64,000 bases of DNA from Parvibaculum sp002684405 (GTDB taxonomy: Bacteria; Pseudomonadota; Alphaproteobacteria; Parvibaculales; Parvibaculaceae). The stretch covers positions 1,240,001 through 1,304,000 of the forward strand of contig OZ223207.1 of NCBI GenBank assembly GCA_965140395.1. The letters are read 5' to 3'. Below the pieces are notes generated by a model, which saw only the letters and a list, made by a program, of their open reading frames with translations, searched no databases and had not been told where the DNA came from. Each line of letters begins with the position of its first letter. The first letter of the stretch is position 1. The translations under genes were made by a program, and so were the position numbers. Shown here piece after piece: positions 44,971-54,003 of the stretch.

Positions 44971-46035
44971 TCAGCTTAGCCAGGTTACGAGCCCCAGTCC
45001 CGTCACGGAAATGAATATCCAGGCCGCCGCCCCGAGGATGAGCGGTCGGAGTCCCATCGCAAGGAGCTTGCGAAAATCGGTCTCGAGGCCCATCGCGGCC
45101 ACGGCGACCGCCAGCAGGAAAGTCGTCACCATTGCCGTGTCCGCCTTTGCCGTCGTTTGCAGGGGAAAGAGCGTGTTCACCACGATGAGCGCGAGAAAGC
45201 CAAAGGCGAACCAGGGGATATGAGCCCAGCGGCTCTGCGCGGCGGCGCCCTCTTCCGGTCCGGCAACATCGGGGTCGCCATGATGCTTCTCGCGAACCCA
45301 GAAGGCGGCGAGCGCCAGAATGACGGGAGCCAGCATCATGACCCGGGTGAGTTTCACGATGGTGCCGAAATGGCCCGCCGCCTCGCCGCCCTGGAATGCA
45401 GCGGCCACAACCTGCGCCACCTCGTGAATGGTCGCGCCAGTCCACAGGCCGTAGGTGTGGGAGGAGAGCGCCATGGCCGCCCCGAGGATCGGGTAAAGCA
45501 ACATGGAGATGGAGCCGAATATCGTCACGCAGGCCACGGCATAGGCGACTTCCTCATCCTCACCGCCAATGACGGCATCGGCGGCGATGACGGCGGAGGC
45601 CCCGCAGATGGAGGTGCCCGAGGCGATCAGCGCGGAGAGCGATCTGCCGACGCCGAGCGCGCGGCCCATCCAGAGGGTGAAGAAGAAGGTCGCGCCGAGC
45701 GTGGCGAGCGTCGCGGCGAGGCCGCCCAGCCCGACGCTTTCAACCTGCGCCAGCGTGAGCTGGAGGCCCAGCAGCATGACGGCGAAGCGGAGGATCCGGC
45801 GGAGCGCAAATTTCACGCCCTGTTTGGCCGCCGCCGGCGTGCCGACGATGTTGTTGAAGGCCATGCCGAGCAGGATGGCGAGAATAAGCGGGCTCAAGGG
45901 GCCCATGCCCGGCAGTTCATGAAGGCCGGTGGCGACCGCGCCTATGATGACCGTCAGGCCCAGACCCGGCAGCAGTGCGGCTGCGGTCTGAAGTCGCGTG
46001 GGGTGCGTAACGGTTGCTGCGTCGTTGGTCGACAT
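44971..46035 (-). CDS. YeiH/UPF0324-family putative sulfate exporter
   Basis: A 354-residue inner-membrane protein with about ten helices, of the YeiH (UPF0324, Cons_hypoth698) family annotated as putative sulfate exporters. Characteristic stretches are LSPLILAILLGMAFNNIVG, LMLLGLQLTLAQVESVG, ASGTSICGASAVIAADAVIG and TGATIHEVAQVVAAAFQGG. The transported substrate is not experimentally settled for the family. The LysR gene follows. A 15-base ATCGAT dyad and a TTGACA lie upstream. The pair interrupts the lolD-dnaE neighbourhood, so it may be a later insertion. Confidence 0.88.
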   Translation of the reverse strand: MSTNDAATVTHPTRLQTAAALLPGLGLTVIIGAVATGLHELPGMGPLSPLILAILLGMAFNNIVGTPAAAKQGVKFALRRILRFAVMLLGLQLTLAQVESVGLGGLAATLATLGATFFFTLWMGRALGVGRSLSALIASGTSICGASAVIAADAVIGGEDEEVAYAVACVTIFGSISMLLYPILGAAMALSSHTYGLWTGATIHEVAQVVAAAFQGGEAAGHFGTIVKLTRVMMLAPVILALAAFWVREKHHGDPDVAGPEEGAAAQSRWAHIPWFAFGFLALIVVNTLFPLQTTAKADTAMVTTFLLAVAVAAMGLETDFRKLLAMGLRPLILGAAAWIFISVTGLGLVTWLS

Positions 46036-46106
46036 GACAAGGCTCCCTGGTTTCTAACTACAGGGATGATGCGTAAAACCAATCAATCGGTCCAACGCGT
46101 TATTCT

Positions 46107-46131
46107 TGTCAAATCAATCGATATTATCGAT
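46107..46131 (-). promoter_or_regulatory. Candidate LysR site and -35 box of the yeiH-like gene
   Basis: ATCGAT-ATT-ATCGAT (46117-46131) is a perfect dyad with the T-N11-A pattern of LysR sites. TTGACA on the minus strand (46112-46107) follows on its downstream side, the usual place for an activator. No convincing -10 box could be set at 16-19 bases. The dyad touches the lolD stop codon. The exporter ATG is about 70 bases downstream. Confidence 0.5.
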
Positions 46132-46868
46132 CAAAGGCTCTGGTATTGCGCAGCGAGTTCAGCGCCTTCGAGCAGCTTGCCTTCATGGAGCAGGACGACC
46201 CGGTCCATATGCGAAGCGAGGTCGAGATTGTGGGTCGCGATAAGCGCGGCCACCCCCTCCTGCCGGCAGACATTCAACAGCTCGGTGAAGACATGCCGGG
46301 AGGTCTTGGGGTCGAGGTTGCCGGTGGGCTCGTCGGCCAGCACGAGGCGCGGCCTGTTGGCCAGAGCGCGAGCAATGGCGACACGCTGCTGCTCGCCGCC
46401 GGAAAGTTCGGCCGGGCGATGCGTCGCGCGGGGCGCGAGCCCCATGCGGGTGAGCAGGTCCATGGCGAAATCATGCGCCTCGCTCTTTTTCCGGCCCGCC
46501 ACGAGCTGGGGCAGCATGACATTTTCCACCGCCGAGAATTCGGGCAGCAGATTGTGGAACTGATAGACGAAGCCGACATCGGTGCGGCGGACGGCAGTCT
46601 TCTGGCTGTCCGGCAGCGCCACGCAGTCGCGCCCGCCGATCATCACGGCGCCGCTATTCGGCATTTCCAGCAGGCCGGCGATGTGCAGCAGCGAGGATTT
46701 ACCCGCGCCAGAGGGGCCAACGAGCCCGACCATCTGACCTTTCCAGATATCGAGCGAAAGTTCGCGAAAGATATGGAGCGTCTCTTCGCCCTGCTCATAG
46801 GTGCGTGTGACGTCTTTCAGGCTGAGGGCGGGCATGCCGTCAGTGGTGGCAGCGGTTACATCACTCAT
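46131..46868 (-). CDS. lolD: Lipoprotein-releasing system ATP-binding protein
   Basis: The ATPase that powers release of outer-membrane lipoproteins from the inner membrane by LolCDE. The 245 residues have Walker A GPSGAGKSS (51-59), the Q-loop region VYQFHNLLPEFSAVENV (the LLPEF(S/T)A stretch is typical of LolD), ABC signature LSGGEQQRVAIARAL, Walker B LVLADEPTGNLD and switch His in ATHNLDLA. The ATG at 46868 overlaps the lolC stop by eight bases. The frame extends 30 codons into lolC, but that part is not LolD. Confidence 0.96.
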   Translation of the reverse strand: MSDVTAATTDGMPALSLKDVTRTYEQGEETLHIFRELSLDIWKGQMVGLVGPSGAGKSSLLHIAGLLEMPNSGAVMIGGRDCVALPDSQKTAVRRTDVGFVYQFHNLLPEFSAVENVMLPQLVAGRKKSEAHDFAMDLLTRMGLAPRATHRPAELSGGEQQRVAIARALANRPRLVLADEPTGNLDPKTSRHVFTELLNVCRQEGVAALIATHNLDLASHMDRVVLLHEGKLLEGAELAAQYQSL

Positions 46869-48165
46869 AGCGCAGCGCCTCCACCGGATCGAGCGAGGCG
46901 GCACGCCAGGCGGGATAAAGCGTCGCCGCGAATGAAAGCCCCAGCGCCATGAGGACAACGGAGGTCACTTCGCTGACATCCACTTCCGCGGGCATGCGGC
47001 TCAGGAAATAGACCTCCGGCGAGAACAGCTCCGTGCCCGACAGGCTCGACAGGAACTGACGCAGCGGTTCGATGTTGAGGCAGAAGACGAGCCCGAGCGC
47101 GAAACCGGCCAGCGTGCCCAATACGCCGATCGAGGCGCCGGAGATGAAGAAGATCCTCAGGACCGAGCCGCGCGTCGCGCCCATGGTGCGCAGGACGGCG
47201 ATGTCCCTGCCCTTGTCCTTCACCAGCATGATGAGCCCCGAAATGATGTTGAGCGCGGCGACGACGAGGATGAGCGTCAGGATGAGGAACATCACATTGC
47301 GCTCCACCTGAAGCGCGCTGAAGAAACTCTGATTAGTCTGCTGCCAGGTGACGACATCGCAACAGGACCCGGCGGCCTGTGCGACGGGCAGGACGGCGGC
47401 GTTCACCCGGTCGGGATCGGCAATCCTGAGCTCAAGCGCGTTCACGCCATTACCTGTCTTCAGGAAGCTCTGCGCCGCGGTGAGCGGCATGAAGACAAAG
47501 GTGGCGTCGTATTCCGACATGCCAACCTCGAAGATCGCGCCGACTTTGAAGGCGCGCACACGCGGCGCCGTCCCGAAAGGCGTGGATGTACCCCTTGGGC
47601 TCAACAGCGTGATCTTGTCGCCGACGGAAACGCCAAGCTTGCGCGCAAGACGCGCACCGACGGCGATCTCGCCATCCTTGAAGCTGTCCAGCGAGCCCAT
47701 CAGCACATTGTCCGAGACGGCGGTCAGGTGCTCAAGGTCCTTTTCGCGCACGCCGCGCACCAGAGCGCCGGAGGCGTTCGCCGGGGTGGAGGCCATAACC
47801 TGCCCCTCGACAAGCGGCACGACACTGGTCACGCCGTTCACCTTGCGCACCTTGTCGGCCACGCTGTCGTAATCGGTGATGTAACCGGCCACGCCGCGCA
47901 CGAACATATGGCCGTTCAAGCCCAGAATGTGAGAGAGAAGCTCCGTACGGAAACCGTTCATCACCGACATGACAATGATGAGCGTCGCCACGCCGAGCAT
48001 GATGCCGACGAAGGAAAACCCCGCGATGACGGAGATGAAGCCCTCCTTGCGGCGGGCCCTCAGATAGCGGAAGGCCAGCAGCCATTCGAAGCCGCTGAAG
48101 GGCCGCGTCTTGCCGCCGGATGCCGGTTCCATATCACCGGTTGCGAGGCCTGCATTGTCGCTCAT
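46861..48165 (-). CDS. lolC: Lipoprotein-releasing system permease LolC/LolE family
   Basis: The membrane subunit of the lipoprotein exporter. The 434 residues have the type VII ABC layout: an N-terminal helix (FISVIAGFSFVGIMLGVATL), a large periplasmic domain (about 60-270) and three C-terminal FtsX-type helices (VMFLILTLILVVAALNIISG onward). One permease gene only is present, as in organisms where a single LolC/E (LolF-like) protein forms a homodimer. It overlaps lolD by eight bases. proS lies 41 bases upstream. Confidence 0.95.
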   Translation of the reverse strand: MSDNAGLATGDMEPASGGKTRPFSGFEWLLAFRYLRARRKEGFISVIAGFSFVGIMLGVATLIIVMSVMNGFRTELLSHILGLNGHMFVRGVAGYITDYDSVADKVRKVNGVTSVVPLVEGQVMASTPANASGALVRGVREKDLEHLTAVSDNVLMGSLDSFKDGEIAVGARLARKLGVSVGDKITLLSPRGTSTPFGTAPRVRAFKVGAIFEVGMSEYDATFVFMPLTAAQSFLKTGNGVNALELRIADPDRVNAAVLPVAQAAGSCCDVVTWQQTNQSFFSALQVERNVMFLILTLILVVAALNIISGLIMLVKDKGRDIAVLRTMGATRGSVLRIFFISGASIGVLGTLAGFALGLVFCLNIEPLRQFLSSLSGTELFSPEVYFLSRMPAEVDVSEVTSVVLMALGLSFAATLYPAWRAASLDPVEALRYE

Positions 48166-48206
48166 ATCGGTTTTCGCCTTTCGCCCCCGCCCTGCAATTG
48201 ACCGGT

Positions 48207-49526
48207 TCAGCTGGTGAGAAGGTTCAACGCTGAATCGATCGAGAGTTCTTCCTTCTCGCCGGTCGCCCGGTTCTTTACTTCCACCACGCCGTTTTTCAAC
48301 CCGCGCGGGCCGACCACGAGCTGCCAGGGAAGGCCGATCAGGTCCATATTGCTGAACTTGGCCCCTGCCCGCTCGTTCGTGTCGTCATAGAGCGTGTCTA
48401 TCCCGGCGGAAGTGAGTTTCGCGTAAATGTCTTCGCAGGCCGCATCCGTTTCGGCATCGCCGGATTTGAGATTGACGAGGCCGACCTTGAAGGGCGCCAC
48501 GGCTTCGGGCCAGATAATGCCGTTCTCGTCATGGCTCGCCTCAATGATGGCGCCGACAAGGCGCGAGACGCCGATGCCGTAGGAGCCCATCTGGACCGGC
48601 ACTTCCTTGCCATCCGGACCGGAGACGACCGCGCCCATGGCTTTCGAATATTTCGTGCCGAAAAAGAAGATATGGCCGACCTCGATGCCGCGCGCCGTCA
48701 TGCGCTTGTCTTCCGGCACCTCGGCCTCGAACTTCGCCTCGTCATGCACTTCGTCGGTCGCGGCATAAAGCTCCGTCCGTGAACGGAGGATGGGCTCAAG
48801 GTCGCTCTCATAATCGAGGTCGTCGCCCGGCACATCCATATCCACCAGATCGCGATGACAGAAGACGGCGGATTCGCCGGTCTCCGCCAGAATGATGAAT
48901 TCATGGCTGAGGTCGCCGCCGATGGGACCGGTATCGGCGGCCATGGGAATGGCGCTGAGGCCCATGCGGTCGAAGGTCCGCAGATAGGAGACGAACATCT
49001 TCTGGTATGCGCGACGTGCGGCGTCCACATCGAGGTCGAAGGAATAGCCGTCCTTCATCAGGAATTCGCGCCCGCGCATGACGCCGAAACGCGGCCTGAT
49101 CTCGTCGCGGAACTTCCACTGGATGTGATAGAGATTGCGCGGCAGGTCGCGGTAGGAGCGGACCGAGTTCTTGAAGATCTCGGTGATCATCTCCTCATTG
49201 GTCGGCCCGTACAGCATGTCGCGGTCGTGCCGGTCCTTGATGCGGAGCATTTCAGGCCCATAGGCGTCGTAGCGGCCCGACTCGCGCCAGAGATCGGCCG
49301 ACTGGATCGTCGGCATGAGCATCTGGATGGCGCCCGCCTTTTCCTGCTCCTCATGGACGATCTTCTCGATATTCCTCAACACGCGCAGGCCGAGCGGCAG
49401 CCAGGCGTAGATACCGGCGCTCGTCTGCCGGATCATGCCGGCGCGCAGCATGAGGCGGTGCGAGACGATCTGGGCCTCGGCGGGGTTTTCCTTCAGGGTC
49501 GGCAGAAAATATCGGGAAAGACGCAT
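48207..49526 (-). CDS. proS: Proline--tRNA ligase (short alphaproteobacterial type)
   Basis: Charges tRNA-Pro. At 439 residues it is the short form that lacks the INS editing domain found between motifs 2 and 3 in the E. coli enzyme (about 570 residues). Class II motifs are visible: GIYAWLPLGLRVLRNIEKIV (motif 1 region), GPTNEEMITEIF and YHIQWKFRDEIRPRFGVMRG (motif 2), and the motif 3 segment GSYGIGVSRLVGAI. The anticodon domain is about 340-439. Ala-tRNA-Pro editing must therefore rely on a separate factor, none of which is in the window. Confidence 0.97.
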   Translation of the reverse strand: MRLSRYFLPTLKENPAEAQIVSHRLMLRAGMIRQTSAGIYAWLPLGLRVLRNIEKIVHEEQEKAGAIQMLMPTIQSADLWRESGRYDAYGPEMLRIKDRHDRDMLYGPTNEEMITEIFKNSVRSYRDLPRNLYHIQWKFRDEIRPRFGVMRGREFLMKDGYSFDLDVDAARRAYQKMFVSYLRTFDRMGLSAIPMAADTGPIGGDLSHEFIILAETGESAVFCHRDLVDMDVPGDDLDYESDLEPILRSRTELYAATDEVHDEAKFEAEVPEDKRMTARGIEVGHIFFFGTKYSKAMGAVVSGPDGKEVPVQMGSYGIGVSRLVGAIIEASHDENGIIWPEAVAPFKVGLVNLKSGDAETDAACEDIYAKLTSAGIDTLYDDTNERAGAKFSNMDLIGLPWQLVVGPRGLKNGVVEVKNRATGEKEELSIDSALNLLTS

Positions 49527-49633
49527 TGCGTTGTGCTGACTTGTCGTTGGGGGCCGAAGCGCGAGGCGACCGGCGTCACCTCTCCGGCAACTGCCGAATC
49601 CCGCGCAGGGCCAGCTAAAACAGGGGTCAAGTT

Positions 49634-51370
49634 TTAGGGGGTCGCCACCGACTTCGCAATGTCCGGCTTGATGTTCAATTGGGCCGAGTAGCGCCGGACC
49701 GCCCCTTCCAGATAGGCCCGGACGTCCACATTCGGGGGTTCGCTCACACCGCGCCCGGTGCGGATGCCCCAGGGGCCCTTTTCCAGCTCGGCGGCGGTAT
49801 AGTCCATCCGGACGTCATAGGTCCGCTCGATCTGGTTACGCAGCTTCTGTTCGGCCTCGTACCAGCGGGTTTTCACCGGCCCGTCCGGGCAGGTGGAAAG
49901 CTCCGCACCGCGCGCGCCCCAGCGACGCTCGACGCATTGATAGGGGTCGAAGGAGAGCCTGAAAAGGCGTCGGGAGATCTGCTCCATATCGAGCGTCACG
50001 GGCTTACCCGCCGAATTCCGGTAAGTCACGAGGCAGGAGGCCGCCTCCTCGTTGTAGAGCTTCAGCATGTCGCCGGGCAGGTCGTTGCCGTCATATTCGA
50101 GGCGCGGGGCATCGATGAGGTCGAGCTTCACGAAGAGGACGACGGAATCGTAGAGCTGCTTGAAGCTCGTTTTCAGCCGGGCATCGCGGGCGGGCGTCGA
50201 ATAGCTCTCCCAGAGACCGTCCGTGCCATAGATGTTTTCCGGCAGGCGTTCGGGCGGGGTCATCTCATCGGTGCCCTTGTCCCGCGCCACCTCGATGGAA
50301 TGCTGCCGCGAATGAAGGTCGCGGCAAAGCGACTGCGTCATGGATCGCAGCTCGTCGAGCGGGCGATAGGTCAGATCGCCGAAGGACATCTTCGCCCGGA
50401 GATAGGTGTAGAAGTCCATCGTTTCGTCGTACCAGACCCATTGCGCATTGCGCCAATTGTCCGGATCGGTCGGCGGATTGCCTGTGTATTGCTCCAGCGA
50501 ATAGTCCGGCAGGTCGCTGTTCGGCGTGCCCTCGATATGCCCGCCGACAAGCGCGCCATTGGGCGCGCGCGTCGCGCCGACGACGCGGATGGGCCGGTAC
50601 TTCTGGAAGATCGCGCCAAGCTCCGGCCCGGTGCGCGCATATTCATGGCCGAGGAAGCCGCGCGTTACCGTGTTGTCGGGCTGGGCGGAGAAAAGCCGGA
50701 TACGGCCGCTCTGCTCCACCTTCCAGACAAGTGCGATATGGCCATTGCTGTCATAGGCGATGGTGCCGGGCTGAATGGCCTCTCGGTTCAAGGCAGGCGA
50801 ATAGGTGTCGGAGAAAAGCTCCGGGTCCCATGCGCGCGCATCGTAGCGATGCATGGCGGTAGAGACGGTGGTGGTCAGCCGTTGCAGGAGGCGCGGCGCA
50901 TTGACCCCGTGTTCGGTACGCGGGACGGAATCGCGCTTCGTGATCGCATTGCCATGGGGCGAATAACGGACATCGCTGTCCCTGACCTTCTCGATGACAT
51001 TGCCGTCTTCATCCAGCGGCTTGACCTCGGACTCCCAGGCGAAGGGCAATCCGTTCTTCCAGGCGAAATAGGCGCGCAGCACGAGCGGTGCGTCGGCGCA
51101 GTCGATCAGGAAGTCGTAGAGGCCGGTGCCCTTGTCGGTGAACCGGTAGGGATTGGCCGCGCTTTTGAGGCAGTCCTGAACGGTCCAGCAATCCGCCGCG
51201 CCGATGCCGGCCACGAAATCGCGCCATGCCTCTTCATCCGTCTGGCTCCATGCCGGTTTGGTGACGATCCAGCGCGCAGAATCCGCGGCCATGGCCGGTT
51301 GCGCGACCAGCATGGCTGACAGAAAAAGCCCCGGAGCGGCAATCAGAACACGCCAGAAAGAGAGATACAT
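49634..51370 (-). CDS. Exported protein of unknown function, putative papain-fold hydrolase (paralogue A)
   Basis: I do not recognise a named family. The 578 residues begin with a signal peptide (LIAAPGLFLSAMLVA core, cleavage near AMA-AD), so it is exported. It is a full-length paralogue of the next gene upstream (clear similarity over the whole mature part). Shared features include AADCWT near residue 60, IDCADAPLVLRAYFAWKNGL with Cys91, IQPGTIAYDSNGHIALV with His211, LFSAQPDNTV with Gln230, SLEQYTGNPP, YDETMDFYTYLRAKMSFGDL, and a C-terminal pair of Cys in DPYQCVERRWG and LSTCPDG. The order DCxx...LP...PGT...GHIA...(Q/H) recalls NlpC/P60 peptidases with a large insertion between Cys and His; this is inference. 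The start is ATG 51370 after GAGGG; a GTG precedes it. Confidence 0.7.
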   Translation of the reverse strand: MYLSFWRVLIAAPGLFLSAMLVAQPAMAADSARWIVTKPAWSQTDEEAWRDFVAGIGAADCWTVQDCLKSAANPYRFTDKGTGLYDFLIDCADAPLVLRAYFAWKNGLPFAWESEVKPLDEDGNVIEKVRDSDVRYSPHGNAITKRDSVPRTEHGVNAPRLLQRLTTTVSTAMHRYDARAWDPELFSDTYSPALNREAIQPGTIAYDSNGHIALVWKVEQSGRIRLFSAQPDNTVTRGFLGHEYARTGPELGAIFQKYRPIRVVGATRAPNGALVGGHIEGTPNSDLPDYSLEQYTGNPPTDPDNWRNAQWVWYDETMDFYTYLRAKMSFGDLTYRPLDELRSMTQSLCRDLHSRQHSIEVARDKGTDEMTPPERLPENIYGTDGLWESYSTPARDARLKTSFKQLYDSVVLFVKLDLIDAPRLEYDGNDLPGDMLKLYNEEAASCLVTYRNSAGKPVTLDMEQISRRLFRLSFDPYQCVERRWGARGAELSTCPDGPVKTRWYEAEQKLRNQIERTYDVRMDYTAAELEKGPWGIRTGRGVSEPPNVDVRAYLEGAVRRYSAQLNIKPDIAKSVATP

Positions 51371-51447
51371 CACCGGCCCTCATGCGGAATCGGCGCAGCT
51401 TCCGCGTCCCGTCCCGCAAAGTCAACGAAGGCTATGTGACAGTTGGG

Positions 51448-53142
51448 TCAGCGAGTGGCCGCGGGTTCCGGCGTGTCCGCCATGACGGAATAGCGATGGG
51501 CCGCGGCCTCCAGATAGGCGCGCACATCAACCTCGGGCGGATGGTCCACGCCCCTGCCCGTTCTGAGCCCGTAAGGACCCCGCTCAAGCTCGGTAATATT
51601 GTAGCCCATATCGACATCATAGGTCCGGTCGATCTGGTTGCGGAGTTGCTGCTGCGCCTCATACCAGCGGGTCTTCACCGCGCCGTCGCGGCAGGTGGCA
51701 AGCTCCGTTCCGCCCGCCCCCCAGCGGCGCTCCACGCATTGATAAGGGTCGAAGGAAAGCTTGAAGAGACGCTCGGTCACCTGACGCATATTGAGCGACA
51801 CCATGCGGCCGTCTGAATTGCGATAGGAAATCGTGCAGGCCGCAGCCTTCTGTTCATAGGCCTGCAGAAGGTCGCCGACGAGATTGTTGCCGTCATATTT
51901 CAGGCGCGGAGCATCGATGAGATCGAGCTTCACGAACTGCACGACGGCATCGTAAAGCTCCTTGAACGCGGTCTTCAGCCGGGCGTCCCGCGAGGGCGTG
52001 GAATAGAGTTCCCACACCCTGTCGGTGCCGTAGATGTTGTTCGGCAGGCGACGCGGCGGCGTCATGTTGTCGATGCCTTCTTCCTGCGCGATTTCCACAG
52101 CGCGGGCGCGCGAACGCAGGTCCTGGCAGAGCGACATCATCATGGCGTTCACTTCGTCCAGCGGGCGGTATTCGAGATCGCCGAAGGACATCTTCGCCCG
52201 GAGATAGGTGTAGAAATCCATCGTCTCGTCCTGCCACACCCATTGCGCACGGCGCCAGTTCGCCGGGTCGGCCGGCGGGTTGCCGGTATATTGCTCCAGT
52301 GAGAAATCCGGGATTTCGCTGTTCGGCGTCGCAACGATACGCCCGCCGATCAGCGAGCCATTGGCCGCCCGCCTCGCGCCAACGAGGCGGATGGGGCGGA
52401 ATTTCTGGAAGATCGATCCGAGTTCGGGGCCGGTGCGCAGGAACTCCCGCCCGACAAAGGAGCGGCTCACCGTGTGATCGGGGTGAGAAGAGAAAATCCA
52501 GATGCGGCCATTGGGCTCGACCCGCCAGACGGTCGCGATATGACCGTTCACATCATAGACGATGGTGCCGGGCTGGATCGCTTCCCGGTCGAGGCGCGGC
52601 GAATAGGTATCGGTGAACATGGTTTTGTCCCACGCCCTCGCATCGCGCCGGAACATGGCCGTCGAAATCGTCCAGGTGAGCTGGCGCAGGATCGGCATGG
52701 CGCGCACGCCATAGGCCGTGCGCGGCACCGACGCGCGGCTCACCACCCTGTTGCCATAGGGCGAATAGCGGATGTCGCCGCGCACCCCGTCGGCGGGCAA
52801 CACGCCGTTCGCCCAAGCGAAGGGCAGTCCGTTCTTCCAGGCGAAATAGGCCCGCAGCACATAAGGCGTATCGGCGCAGTCCACGAGGAAGCGCGCGCCC
52901 TTCGGATCGGTATGGCGGTAGGGATTGGCCGGGCTCTTGAGGCAGGCATCCATCGTCCAGCAATCCGCCGCGCCGATTGCCGCGATGAAGTCGCGCCAGG
53001 CGGCCTCGTCGCTCTCGCTCCAGTGATCCTTGGTGATCGTCCACAGACCATTGCCCGACGCCATGGCAGGCGACGACACCGCCAGCCCCAGCATCAGACC
53101 GAAAAAGCCGAAGACCCCCGTCTTCACCCAACCCGCAAGCAT
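51448..53142 (-). CDS. Exported protein of unknown function, putative papain-fold hydrolase (paralogue B)
   Basis: The upstream member of the tandem pair. The 564 residues start with a signal peptide (VKTGVFGFFGLMLGLAVSS, cleavage near AMA-SG). The ATG at 53142 was chosen because it opens that peptide; the frame runs 50 codons further upstream without signal. Mature-part landmarks match paralogue A: AADCWT, VDCADTPYVLRAYFAWKNGL (Cys89), IQPGTIVYDVNGHIATV (His201), IFSSHPDHTV (His220), SLEQYTGNPP and DPYQCVERRWG. The third catalytic-like residue is His here and Gln in paralogue A, both allowed in NlpC/P60 enzymes. There are no membrane segments after the signal. It is 74 bases upstream of paralogue A and 52 bases downstream of the small exported protein, so the three probably form one operon. 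Confidence 0.7.
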   Translation of the reverse strand: MLAGWVKTGVFGFFGLMLGLAVSSPAMASGNGLWTITKDHWSESDEAAWRDFIAAIGAADCWTMDACLKSPANPYRHTDPKGARFLVDCADTPYVLRAYFAWKNGLPFAWANGVLPADGVRGDIRYSPYGNRVVSRASVPRTAYGVRAMPILRQLTWTISTAMFRRDARAWDKTMFTDTYSPRLDREAIQPGTIVYDVNGHIATVWRVEPNGRIWIFSSHPDHTVSRSFVGREFLRTGPELGSIFQKFRPIRLVGARRAANGSLIGGRIVATPNSEIPDFSLEQYTGNPPADPANWRRAQWVWQDETMDFYTYLRAKMSFGDLEYRPLDEVNAMMMSLCQDLRSRARAVEIAQEEGIDNMTPPRRLPNNIYGTDRVWELYSTPSRDARLKTAFKELYDAVVQFVKLDLIDAPRLKYDGNNLVGDLLQAYEQKAAACTISYRNSDGRMVSLNMRQVTERLFKLSFDPYQCVERRWGAGGTELATCRDGAVKTRWYEAQQQLRNQIDRTYDVDMGYNITELERGPYGLRTGRGVDHPPEVDVRAYLEAAAHRYSVMADTPEPAATR

Positions 53143-53194
53143 GAAACACCACCCGATTTGCCCATAATCAGGGTCCCGGGGCGACCGCCCGGAG

Positions 53195-53740
53195 TCAATC
53201 CGCCGGAGTGCGGTGCGGGGGCTCCAGAGGCTGTTTCGTGTGCGTGTGATGCAATTCTGCACAGGCTTCGGCCAACGCATGACGGCTTCCATCGGAAAGC
53301 GGCACGCCGTCGATTTCCACCGCGCCGGTGCGGCTGTCTATGCGCAGATGCGCAACGCTCATCTCACTGGTGGAGACGCCCGGCATGGCGCTGCCGGCAA
53401 GCGGGCGGACCACCACGTCGAATTCATAATGGCGGCGGGGGACATAGCCGGTTCCGCCGCCGATATCGGCCGGTGCGACGGGGCGGCCATCGGCGGCCAC
53501 GCCCGGCACATAGTCCGCGGCGCCGTCGACGGTATCGGGCGCGGCGTAGAGGTCGAGGTTTTCGCAGGCTTCGGGCGAAATCCGGACGATCCGCGCGCCC
53601 TCCCCTCCGGCCAGTTGTACTGTCGGGTTTTGCGCTTGTGCCGCGGCTTGTCCTGCGATCAGGCAAAGTGGGCCGACGATCAGCGCCATAAGGCAGCCAA
53701 GCCGCAGAAAGGGACTGGAATCACGGGTCGAGCGGGTCAT
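53195..53740 (-). CDS. Small exported protein of unknown function
   Basis: A 181-residue protein with a signal peptide (LGCLMALIVGPLCLIAG, cleavage near AAA-QAQ). I do not recognise the mature part; it is probably periplasmic, with HYEFDVVVRPLAG and SVAHLRIDSRTGAVEIDGVP suggesting a beta-rich fold, and a His/Pro-rich C-terminal end. GGGAG lies eleven bases before the ATG. It is the first gene of the cluster with the two tandem paralogues, all on the minus strand. It may be an accessory, partner or inhibitor of those putative hydrolases, but nothing in its sequence shows that. Confidence 0.62.
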   Translation of the reverse strand: MTRSTRDSSPFLRLGCLMALIVGPLCLIAGQAAAQAQNPTVQLAGGEGARIVRISPEACENLDLYAAPDTVDGAADYVPGVAADGRPVAPADIGGGTGYVPRRHYEFDVVVRPLAGSAMPGVSTSEMSVAHLRIDSRTGAVEIDGVPLSDGSRHALAEACAELHHTHTKQPLEPPHRTPAD

Positions 53741-54003
53741 GCGCCATCATCTCCCTATCCGGCTTAACGTCTCATCACCGTTTCGCTCGTTGCCGGGAAA
53801 CAGGTGGCGGCGGACATTCATTTCGCACCCGCCGTATTTTCGTGCCGAATGTTACCATTCCGACGATTTTTGCGTGACATCGCGTCGCATCCCCGCTATC
53901 TTTCTGCCCAACAAAGGGGCCGGAAAACAGGTTCCAAGTCTAGGGAGGAAACGCAGACACGACCGGCAACGGTCGATGGCGCGACCAAATGAGGGAAAAC
54001 CCA

